A DNA stretch of 64,000 nucleotides. It comes from Mesostigma viride. Its lineage: Eukaryota; Streptophyta; Mesostigmatophyceae; Mesostigmatales; Mesostigmataceae. Below the pieces are notes generated by a model. The model ran no database searches and had not been told where the DNA came from. It saw nothing but the letters and a program-made list of their open reading frames with translations. Location of the stretch: positions 5,001 to 69,000 of the forward strand of contig RPFO01000765.1 of NCBI GenBank assembly GCA_009746045.1. The letters are read 5' to 3'. Position numbers and translations under genes: made by a program. This document shows positions 12,001-24,000 of the stretch, in pieces (the stretch's first letter is position 1; each line of letters opens with the position of its first letter).

Positions 12001-15000
12001 AACGGTCGAGGGCCTGGGTGTGTTGCATTGCTGTGTGCTTTCCGGCGCGTGAACCTTGTCAGCGTTGAGGGAGCTGTGTGCTGCTCGCTGCTGGTTTCAA
12101 GGATGCGCCCAAAGGGGACGGCTCTTGGTGTATGACGTAGCACCAGGTGGGCATTCTAGTGGGGTATGCCATGCGGGTTTGTTTTCAAGAACAGAAAAAT
12201 CAAGGAACGTGCTATTGCCGCACAAAGCACCGGGAAGGCTTTCGAGCCCCGCACAAGTCGGAATCAAACAGGTCCGCGAGCCATCAGTAATCGTTATTGC
12301 CACTTGACGACCCTGGGCTCCAAACTCGCTCTGAGAGTCACACACTGCCTGCTATTTAGGCAGACAGTGTGGCCAGTGTGCTTGGGTATGCTCTCTGGGT
12401 ATTCTGTTTGGGCATGCGATTCGGGCATGCTAATTGGGCGTGCGCATGGGGCATCCTTGATATCTCGAGTGCGTGCTGGGCCCTAATTGCCTTGCACAAC
12501 CAGCTAAGTGCGAAAGGCATCCCATTCGGTTCGTCGCCGCCACCTGACCTGGCTTCCAGCAAGGCATGCTGCCTCAAGAGCTGCGATTCGGCAAGCTTGC
12601 GGTTGGCCCCTTCTCCCTCGGAGTACCGTGGCCCACCCCACCCCGCCCCACCCTTGGGCCTTGTTTGCACACAATAGAGCATGAAGGCAGCTATCAGGTA
12701 CCAACCGTCACAGTGGCAGAGATGAGCTTGGGGCTGTTATTAGAAATGGGCTGTTGGTGTTGTGCTATCAATCAATAGCACTAAATCTTACGGACTCCAA
12801 GTCAAATCAAGGAGTTCTAAATCTTATGGGGATATGGCGCCATGGGTGCGGGACACAAACTACCCAACCATCCGTGCAGGTCTGCGGACGCAAGTTGCGA
12901 TGCGGCAACCACAAGTGCCCGGCGCCGTGCCACAGGTGCGGCCCCCACGGTTGGATGTGTGCCCCATGTGGCCCCCATCCTGGCATGCGTTGATGAACAC
13001 GTGCCCGGGGGAGTAGGCCTGCACGCCTTTATTCCCTGCAACACAGCGCGTACGTGTGGCCCAACGCTTGTTTAGGGAGTGCGTCTGTCAACATATATAC
13101 TACTATTTGTAAAACGCAGCCTTGGCACAAATTTAGCTAACACTCTTTCGAACGGCTGTTGGCTCCAGCCACTCAGCGGCGCGACTTACATTCCGCTTGA
13201 CGAATTAGCTGCGCAAATTTTCATTTCGACCAATCACGAAAAGGTCAAACCACGGCGTCCATATTATCACGGTTTTCGTGCGTTACATCCAAGTGAGCCA
13301 TTTGGCAGAGGTCCGTACGCGCAGGTTGCGGCAGGAGCCAAACTCTGCGATGTCCTGTGTTCGCGAGCTCCAGATATAACCGTCGCAAACTTTTGGGCTG
13401 TTGGACCAAACTTTGTTCTCCCGAACCAGTTACAAACGCGCAGGCAGCTCACACGTGGATTTTCCTCTGCTCAACCGCCTATAAGCGGGTTGTTCCCTGC
13501 TTTCTGCGGGGTTGGCGAGGTCACTCATCCCCGCGCGCATCGCGCTCCCGTGCAGGCGCAGCAGTCAATTTGGAGCTGAACCCCGCGAGTAGTTCGCGAG
13601 CTCCGTCCACTGCGCGGTTGCGCAATTTGTCCCTGTGTACATTGTACCAATGTACATCATTTGCAGCTTCGTCACGTAATCACGTAATTGCTTACGTAGA
13701 CTTCAGGCACCAAGGCACACTTCAAGTTGAGCCAACAAAAGAGACTACGGGTTCGAACCTTGCTACATGTCGCATTTTGTATTTTTGTTCGTTACCTTTT
13801 TTTTCTTCACCCTTTTGCCAAAAAACCTCCATGATTGTGGTCGAACCCCTAAAGCTAGCGCGCACTCCTTGGCGGGGCTAGCGCCACCTGGCCCTCGGCG
13901 GAGGTACGTGGTGTCACGCATCTCCCTAGCCGGGGCTCCCTGGCCGGGGACCGGCCACAAAAAGTACAAGCTCTAATGTCGCGGGCGAAGTCTGCAAAAT
14001 TTGTATTCGACTACCGCAAACCTCCGACACCGCGTGCGCACGTGCGCAGGCGATCAACCCTTGCGGGCAGGACATTAATGCTAGCATGGGTGGTTGTAGC
14101 GGTAGCTCGACAGGCTGTTTTGGTTTGGGAAGTGTGTGGTGTTTGCTGATATCATCAACCGTGATGGGTGACAAAGGATAGACGAACAGCATGAGTGTAC
14201 TGCGCGGGAAGTTGCAGTTTATCATTGGGGGTAAATCACATACCAGAATCACGTAATAGGGAAGACAATTCACATACCAGAGTCACGTACAAGGGGAGAG
14301 AGTTCACATACCAGAGTCACGTACAAGGGAAGACAATTCACATACCAGAGTGACGTACAAGGGGAGACAATTCACATACCAGAGTCACGTACAAGGGAAG
14401 AGAATTCACATACCAGAGTCACGTACAAGGGGAGACAATTCACATACCAGAGTCACGTACAAGGGAAGAGAATTCACACACCAGAGTCACGTACAAGGGA
14501 AGACAATGATGGGAGGAACAGGGAATACGCCACTGCGTTGCATTGTGGAGATTTGAGTTCACTCCAATTTCCATCTACCACCACTGTGTCATTCCCCCCA
14601 CACTGCGCACCTCCCTGTCACCATGCCATGTGTTACCTTCCAGGGGCCCCTGCCTGCCGTGTCCCGTCACCGTCCGCATCGCCTGTGCGTGCGGTGCCAC
14701 CGCCGTCACGGTACGGTCGCCTTTCCTCACTTTTGCCCCACGTTCATCGGTACATATTGTAGCGGTAGTATCCTATCTCTTTTGCCCCACGTTCATCGGT
14801 AAATATTGTAGCGGTAGTATCCCATCTCTTTCGCCCCACGTTCATCGGTACATATTGTAGCGGTAGTATCCTATCTCTTTTGCCCCACGTTCATCGGTAC
14901 ATATTGTAGCGGTAGTATCCTATCTTCACATACTCCCAACGGAGATATGTGCTACATGTACTCCCAACGGAGGTATGTTACTATTTAATCTTATCTACAC

Positions 15001-18000
15001 TTGACCTTTTCTCCTCCCCCCCTCTTCCCGTCTCTTGTTCCATCATTCCGCGGCTGACCCTGATTGGGCCTTGTAGGAAACCCCAGGCATACATCTGTGT
15101 GGCCTTGAAAACCCTGGGTTATTTATCGAATTCATACGGAATTCATTCATTATTTATGAACGGAGTGGCTCTGGCGTGGATGGCCCCAGCCGGCCAGCGT
15201 CTGTCACCGTCGTCTTATGAGAACACAGCCCGGCAGCCTGCATGGAACAGGCACTAGCTATACGTGCAAGCTCAATCTGACGCCAAGTATTTGCTAGCAA
15301 TGGCATTTAAGCGGCAGATCAGCGGGGCATACGCCGCACCCACACTACATTCGTATGGAGGGGTTGGTGGCCAGGAGGCAAACGAAAAGAAAAGAGTCAG
15401 TCCAGCGGAATTACTGTGGTAGAGCGTGGCCGGCATGGCTGGGCTTGGATCTGGGGTACTGTGGGGACCCACATCCCCTCTAGATGGGCTCACCAGTTAA
15501 TAGTCGTGCTTATGGGATAGGTCAGGCAGCCTGGGTGGTCAGGCCACGTGGCATAATTGGCATCAGATTCTGTGCGTTCGCCCACAGCCGTCCACCTTTC
15601 GGAAGTTGTCAGTGAGCGAGCTGCCCATGTCCGCTTTCACCTCCTGATAATACTCCTGCAGAAATACTTTTTCTTCATGCTATGGGTTCCTGGCTCTACC
15701 AACCTCGCCCAGCCACGGTGACACCCTTGCATCCGTCTCGTCGGGCATGCATCTGCACGCTGGCAATCTGCCGCAGCTGTAGTGAGGTTGCCGCCTGCCT
15801 CTTTGTGTAGTGAGGTCTGTGTAGTGAGGTTGCCGCCTGCCTCTTTGTGTAGTGAGGTCTGTGTAGTGAGGTTGCCGCCTGCCTCTTTGTGTAGTGAGGT
15901 CTGTGTAGTGAGGTTGCCGCCTGCCTCTTTGTGTAGTGAGGTCTGTGTAGTGAGGTCACCGCCTGCCTCTTTGTGTAGTGAGGTCTGTGTAGTGAGGTTG
16001 CCGCCTGCCTCTTTGTGTAGTGAGGTCTGTGTAGTGAGGTTGCCGCCTGCCTCTTTGTGTAGTGAGGTCTGTGTGGTGAGGTTGCCGCCTGCCTCTTTGT
16101 GTAGTGAGGTCTGTGTAGTGAGGTTGCCGCCTGCCTCTTTGTGTAGTGAGGTCTGTGTAGTGAGGTTGCCGCCTGCCTCTTTGTGTAGTGAGGTCTGTGT
16201 AGTGAGGTTGCCGCCTGCCTCTTTGTGTAGTGAGGTCTGTGTAGTGAGGTTGCCGCCTGCCTCTTTGTGTAGTGAGGTCTGTGTAGTGAGGTTGCCGCCT
16301 GCCTCTTTGTGTAGTGAGGTCTGTGTAGTGAGGTTGCCGCCTGCCTCTTTGTGTAGTGAGGTCTGTGTAGTGAGGTTGCCGCCTGCCTCTTTGTGTAGTG
16401 AGGTCTGTGTAGTGAGGTTGCCGCCTGCCTCTTTGTGTAGTGAGGTCTGTGTAGTGAGGTTGCCGCCTGCCTCTTAGTGTCCCCTTTGGCTGTGTAGTGA
16501 GGTTGCCGCCTGCCTCTTTGTGTAGTGAGGTCTGTGTAGTGAGGTTGCCGCCTGCCTCTTTGTGTAGTGAGGTCTGTGTAGTGAGGTTGCCGCCTGCCTC
16601 TTTGTGTAGTGAGGTCTGTGTAGTGAGGTTGCCGCCTGCCTCTTTGTGTAGTGAGGTCTGTGTAGTGAGGTTGCCGCCTGCCTCTTTGTGTAGTGAGGTC
16701 TGTGTAGTGAGGTTGCCGCCTGCCTCTTTGTGTAGTGAGGTCTGTGTAGTGAGGTTGCCGCCTGCCTCTTTGTGTAGTGAGGTCTGTGTAGTGAGGTTGC
16801 CGCCTGCCTCTTTGTGTAGTGAGGTCTGTGTAGTGAGGTTGCCGCCTGCCTCTTTGTGTAGTGAGGTCTGTGTAGTGAGGTTGCCGCCTGCCTCTTTGTG
16901 TCCCCTTTGGGCCCCTGTTGCCTGCCCTATTAAATTGTCCACATTCCATAGTCCATAGTCCATAGTCCACATTCCATATTCCATACTCCATATTCCATAT
17001 TCCATATTCCATATTCAATATTCCATATTCCATATTCCATGTTCCATATTCCATATTCCATATTCCATATTCCATATTCCATATTCCATATTCCATATTC
17101 CATATTCCATATTCCATATTCCATGTTCCATATTCCATATTCCATATTCCATATTTCATATTCCATATTCCATATTCCATATTCCATATTCCATGTTCCA
17201 TACTCCATATTCCATATTCCATGTTCGATGTTCCGTATTCCATATTCCATATTCGATGTTCCATATTCCATATTCCATATTCGATGTTCCATATTCCAGA
17301 TTCCATATTCCATATTCCATATTCCATACTCCATATTCCATAGTCCATAGTCCATACTCCATATTCCATATTCCATATTCCATATTCCATATTCCATACT
17401 CCATATTCCATAGTCCATAGTCCATGTTCCATACTCCATATTCCATATTCCATGTTCGATGTTCCGTATTCCATATTCCATATTCGATGTTCCATATTCC
17501 ATATTCCATATTCGATGTTCCATATTCCAGATTCCATATTCCATATTCCATATTCCATACTCCATATTCCATAGTCCATAGTCCATACTCCATATTCCAT
17601 ATTCCATATTCCACTTCCCTGCGCATGCCCTCGGGTCTTGCCGCAGGTCCCCTGCGGCGCCGATTCTGGCGTCCGCCCCCCTCGCTGCTTCAAGTTTTGC
17701 CCAGTGCCCCCAACGTGCCACCACGGATCCGGCTGTGTGGTACGGACGATGACCTGGTGTTGATAGAGTGATTTAGTGCTCTGAATACTGGCTGTTAGGA
17801 TTAGACTGAAAGAGGCAACGGGATGCCTTGAATGCTCTGTGTGTTTCCTGAAGCCGATAGTGGGCCCTGTTTGGGATAGATAGTGGGTGCCCTGTTTGGG
17901 ATGGGAAACGGGAGATAGCGTTCGGCAACGAAGGGCAAACCCTGGCAAGAGAAGGTCCACCCTTGACTCTCCTCCCACGTACATATTTTTGTTTCCATGT

Positions 18001-21000
18001 CACCATCCATATAGCTCGCTTCAAGTATGACCAAGGTCCGAGCCTGCTTCCTAGTCTGATGGCTTTCAAGCGCTTCCTGTGCCAAGTTTTGCTGGGTGTC
18101 ACAGGGATCCCTGCTTCTGCTCTTTGAAGATCCCGCGCGTACATCCAGCGCGCGGCTTCTTTTTCTTATCAACCTATCAAAAGGAAGCTTCCAATTACGC
18201 CTTTCCTGTCTTTCGTCGCTCGTTTTCCCTGTTGATGGTTAGGCTTCTTTTTCTTGTCTATCGCTTACTTTTTTATCTGGTTTTCTGACTCTTATCTGCG
18301 TGAATGGTTACGCTTCTTTTCTTGTCTATCGCTTACTTTTTTATCTGGTTATCTGACTCTTATCTGCTTTCTTCGGATACACGTCTGGTGGCACCGCGCA
18401 TGGTGGCGGTCAACGTCAACTATTTGTTATCTCGCCTCGCCGCAGCCGCATCTGTGCCACTTTGGGCCCTGCCCTCTTTGCGAGCTGCCGTGTGGGCGCC
18501 CGCACGAGTGCCAGCATGCGTGCCCGGACAGGTGTGTAGGCGCCGTGTATGCTTCAGGTGTCAAACACAAAAGGGCAATACCATGTGGAGCCTCCAGGAA
18601 TGACGCATCAGCCCATGCACTCGATACAGTAACTAGGCAAACTAAAGCGCATCCATCATGTGTCACACACGATGGCAGCATCAACACTAGGACTGTCGCG
18701 CGTACTGTAACGTAAGCTAAGACCAGTCGACATGTCGAACGATATACCTGGCACCGTGACACTACTATACCAGTCGACATGTCGAACGATATGCCTGGCA
18801 CTGTGATATACCGATTGATGTACCAAACGGTATAAACGATATGATGTACAATATACCAAACGATACGTGGGGTACTGTGCTGCTGCGCACCACCAACATA
18901 CGGTGGCACTCCTTTACCCGCGCAGGTGCCACGATGGGCCCCCAGGGTGCGGCCCCGCCCCCCCCTCGAACTGCAAGTCGGCACACAAGGCCGCCACGTC
19001 GGCCCCGGGTCCCAGTGGGCCGACCAGCGCGCTCCCAGGTGGTGGTGAGCGCCGGCCATGCCCCCCCTGCCAGGTGCCCGTGCGCAGGCGCTGCGTTGGT
19101 GGCCATGAGGAGCGGCCGGTGAGTTGGACCTTGCAGCCGTAACCACGCGCCAGCATGAGCGGTCATGAGCGGCCAGGAGCCGGCGTGGGCAACCTGGAGC
19201 TGCTGTGACTGGCCAGGAGGCATGTGCCGTGTGTTGTGGCAGGGCGGGGGCGCGGATGGTGGATTAATAGAATAGCAACTCGGTATATTGATAGGAGGGA
19301 CTTAAGTAGGAATCCTTGCTTGTCGGTAACATGCTTGTGGGCTTACAGGAGAGCGCAAGGCGAGCCGTCTGGACTATGGCATGCCATGGATGATGTGGTG
19401 TGCCAGAACTTTTTTTCCCCCAGGGCCCGTGTATCTAGATAGAGTTTCAGGCTGTTGTCCCAATGGCTATCCTAAAAGTAGTTAAGCTCCCGATGGCTAC
19501 TTATTGGTCCCTTGGTCCCCTTCCCGTTGTCTCTCGCACGCCCACGGGCTGAAGCAGCCAGCAAGCCTGCCCTGCCAAGATGCATGCCGGGTCTGAGCTC
19601 CTATCTGAGCTTGGCCATATGATGATTCTCTCATGGATATGATACCTTTCACCGACTCTAGTTTGCTAGAATCACCGACTCTAGTTTGCTAGAATCGCGT
19701 GCCATGTGTTCCCATACTTTCCTCTCACCCCGCGCCTCGGCATCCCATGGCTGCTTCTCTCAACGTGGCCTTCTCGGGTGCGGGTCTCGCCTCTCAATTC
19801 ACCGCAGTTCTGCACCGCCCCCTCATAACAATCATTGTGGCAAGCGCCCGTGTGATGAGTGTGGCCCTTGGATCTCTTAACGTCCTGTGGCGATGCATCA
19901 TTTCGTGCCCCTTAAGTATAATAGGGATCGGACCATTGCATATTCAATAGCGATTATCTTATGTCCCATGGCTGTGTTCTTCCTCCACCACAAGTAATCC
20001 AATCTATATATCACAGCTCACTAGTACAAAGTCCCTGTCATCTATCACTATCGTGGTCGGTGTATACTTGACTAGCACAAATTCCCTGTCATCTGTCACT
20101 ATCATGGTCGGTGTATACTTGACCTGCCGCGACGTCTCCACGCGGAGGGCACATTTTTTGAAACTCCATCCTACGTCACCCCCAATCGGGGCACATTTTT
20201 GCTGCTTGGCCACTCTTTCCATCCCTGATTTTCCATTTCTGGCGTGCCAGGTTCCTTGCACCAGCGCACCCTTCCATTGTGACGCTCCCTGCGGTCAGCC
20301 GCTGGCGTGCGGCAACCACCGTTGCGCGCTGCCCTGCCACGCGGTGGACCAAGGCGAGCCGCAGTGGGAGGGCATGTCCGGCGAGGGCGTGCCAGGGACA
20401 CCGAGCGAAGGGCGGGCGACGAAAGGTGGAACTGGCCAGGGTGTGACAGGGGGCAGCAAGAGCAAAGGGCCGACAACAACGGCAGACTGCAGGGATGGGT
20501 CTGCGGATAGCGCAAGCGAGCTGCGCATGGCATGCCGCCCGTGCATGTCTGCTTGTCAGAAGGTGAGTCGTGGGATGCAGGGGCACGTTGTGCAGTTTCG
20601 GTTTCGTATTATTTACTTCAAATCTGGTCTAGCTGTCTAGTGTTACTCTGGCGTCGGTGTGAATGCAATGAGTGGGCTGTAGACTCCCGCTTCGATGACA
20701 AACTTTTGAGAGTTGGGCAACCCCAGGAGCACAACCTGCTGGCACTTGGCAGATCAGCCTTGCACTCCTGTGCTGGCGACATCTGAGGTATGGGCGCAAG
20801 GCACCCGGCAGGCTATCCAGCCACATCCCTTACCCCGGCCTCCTGTCTGCTCGTTAAATGTCTGCGCTCGTCGCTATCGGGAAAGATTATGATGCGCTGC
20901 GTGGGTGGGAGGCCTCTGCCACCACCACACACACGCTCCCCTCGTCTCCCTGTGACGGTGGTTGTGTTTGCTGCGCCACGGTTGGTGGACTGGATGTCCC

Positions 21001-24000
21001 TCCCTCTTTATCCAACCCTCCACAACCACACCCTAAATCTTTATCTGATCCTTACATCCTACAATCTAATTAATAAACCCACATCCTACCCTATATCCCT
21101 TCATTCTGACCCTATGCCTCCCATGCCATCTCGCGTCTGGGGCATCCGCAGCCGAGGGAGCCGCCCTGCCCCCACCCATGCCCGCGGCCGTGCCACCAGG
21201 GACGCTGCGACCCTTGCTCCGCGGTCGTCCGGCTGCCGTGCCACTGCAACAGCGGGGAGGCGGCCGAGGGCCGCGGCAGCCTGCTGTCGGTGGAGTGCAG
21301 CGTGCTGGCGCGCGCGCAAGCGTCGGCCGATGCGTACGAGCGGCTGCTCTCATGCGGGGACGTGTGCAGGAAGTAGGTTATCGGTCTGGTTGCGTTGAGG
21401 ACAGGGAAACAAGTGGCGAATGTAGGGGGGTATTTGTTGAGGGGAGGACAGGGAGTGGGGGGGGGGGAAAGAGGCATGAGGGGCAGGGGTGGGGGGGGGG
21501 AGGAAAGAGATGTCTTTCCCGCCTTGCCGTAGTAATGAAAAGGCCAAAACCTTCTCTTTGTTTTGAGGCATCCTGCCCCAGAGTCGAGCGAGATGTCATC
21601 TGGTGTACTGATACTGGCCGATGCTGGTGATGTATGCAGGCGCGGGTATTGCCAAGGGTACGGCGGCATGGTTGCCAGAAAGTGTCTGGAACACTTGGCG
21701 CCATTGCCATCGCTTTTGCTGCATGTGCCGGCGGTTCCTGGCGTGGTGACTGGCGGGCTGAGCTTCTAGGATTGCAGCACACCAGCGCCGTACCGTTGCC
21801 CCACCACAGGTCCCGACATGATTTTCCTATGATGGGATACTAGCATTTGCTTTTCTGAGTGTGCCATACCGCCATTCTGCTCGTCTCGTTGCCATCACCT
21901 ACCATCGCGTCGGCTGGTGCTGATCCTGGCATCTGCGTGGCACCAGGAAGCTGCCCTTCTGCACGCACACGTGCACCGCCATGTGTCACGGGGGCCCGTG
22001 CCCGCAGCCTACCCAGTGCAAGAGGAAGGTGCGGCTGGTTCCTTTCTTGAATGGAGCTTCAAGGGGTCACATGATTTGGATGGCCGTCTAACAGCTTGTG
22101 TCTATTTAACTTGGATGGATGTATTAAAGGCTGGTACGTGTCGAGGAAGCCATCGACAGGATAGCAAAGTTTCTCTTCCCAAACATATATTTTTCCCGAA
22201 GATGTAGTGATGGTAGCAGTGGTGATTATATCAGCAACAACTGGGAACGTTACTGTGCTGCTTGCTCCAATGTACCTAGCACATGAATGTATTTGCTCGG
22301 CTGCACCTAGCACATGAACGTGTTTGCTCTGCTGTACCTAGCTCATGAAAATATTTGCATTGTTGTCTCTTGGGGCATGCGGTCGATATGCTGTTTGCGG
22401 TTTGTTGTTTGGGGCATGAGGGCGATATGCTGTTTGCGGTTTGTTGTTTGGGGCATGCGGTCGATATGCTGTTTGCGGTTTGTTGTTTGGGGCATGCGGT
22501 CGATATGCTGTTTGCGGTTTGTTGTTTGGGGCATGCGGTCGATATGCTGCTTGCGGTTCGTTGTTTGGGGCATGCGGTCGATATGCTGCTTGCGGTTTGT
22601 TGTTTGGGGCATGCGGTCGATATGCTGTTTGCGGTTTGTTGTTTGCGGCATGAGGGCGATATGCTGCTTGCGGTACAGTGTGAAAGCTGCAACGCAAAGA
22701 TTGCGTTTGCACCAATTGCCAAATGCAGTCACAACCAGCAGTTGCTGCTGCTGGATTGGGCCCCTGGTGAAAAGTGTGAGTACAAGGCATAAGAATGTTG
22801 GTCCGCCATTGCCTGCCACGTTGCCTTGACCCGCACACAGCTCTCTTGTTTTAGTCACAGCAGTCCACAGAGGTAATTCGTGGAGGCGCGACACGCTACC
22901 AGTGATGCACGTGACATACTGGCAGGAGTTTTTCTTGTAATATTTACTTAGCTAGAGCTACAGGTTTGCCCGTAGTTTCCCTTTCGCTGGAGGAGCGCGG
23001 TTGTCCAGGTCATACTGCTGCCTGATCCTCCATGCAGGATTGCTCGTGGATGATTGTGTGTGCTTGTGGGTGTTTGTAGGTGGGTGCATTTCTGTGTGTG
23101 TGTGTGTGTGTGTTTGCGTGTATGTGTGTGTGTTTGCCCCAGCATGGTTGCCACCAGCGGCATCTCATGCTACTGCTGAAAATCGCTCAAAGAGTTTTCT
23201 TCCCCTCCCTCCTTCCTCGCTGGTTGATGGTGCAGGTCACCATCCGGTGCCCATGCCGCCGCCTCAAGAAGGAGGTCGTCTGCAGCCAGCTGCAGGCGGC
23301 CGCGGGACCCTCGACGCTGCTTCCTTGCGACGAGCAGTGCGCGAAAGAGCAGGAGGCGGCAGCGGCAGCGCGAGAGCAGCCACCGGGAGAGGAAGAGGCC
23401 AAGCTCTATGGGGGTGGACAAGGGGACAAGAAGGCGTTGGCCCCGGTCGCAAACGGCAAGGATGGGGCAGGGCAAGAGGTGGGTCTGTGTGGGCTGGATG
23501 GGCCCGGGTCATGCCAGCACTTGCCAGCGGCCGGACTGTGAGTGGCCTGTTTAGTTGTTGGGGTCGAGTGGATAACTTTTTTCCCTCAATCAACACAAAG
23601 TTTTTTTCCTGTTGTCCTTGTCCAAGGAACTACAGCAGCGCCCTGGCTGACGTTTCACGTGCACGTGCATTTCCGTGCTCTTTTTCATGGGTCTGCCCAT
23701 GTCTTGTGGTTACAAACGTACGCGGATCCCACAGGGTAGCGGCGCACAGCTCTCGGCCAAGCAGCGCAAGTTGCAAGAGCGCCGGCGACAGCTGGCGATT
23801 GAGGAGGAGAGGGCACGGCCCACGTCACGGATGCAGGTAGACTCGTGCGGTGCCATGCTTGCGGCTGGTGGCAGGTAGACTCGTGCGGTGCCATGCTTGC
23901 GGTGGTGGCAGGTAGACTCGTGCGGTGCCATGCTTGCGGCTGGTGGCAGGTAGACTCGTGCGGTGCCATGCTTGTGGCTGGTGGCAGGTAGACTCGTGCG

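Noticed and set aside
13745-13765. Second tRNA-like B box (GGGTTCGAACC) in NFXL1 intron 9
   Set aside because: No A box or cloverleaf upstream; probably chance or a SINE trace.
15696-17984. 762-codon minus-strand frame
   Set aside because: Built from 42-bp units and ATTCCAT units whose lengths keep the frame open; no domain and inside a conserved gene's intron.
22365-22678. CRISPR-like regular repeats
   Set aside because: Units are contiguous without unique spacers and the DNA is eukaryotic nuclear; these are minisatellites.
22314-22894. Overlapping 145-183-codon frames on both strands
   Set aside because: Produced by the 39-bp tandem repeat; several frames are open at once.
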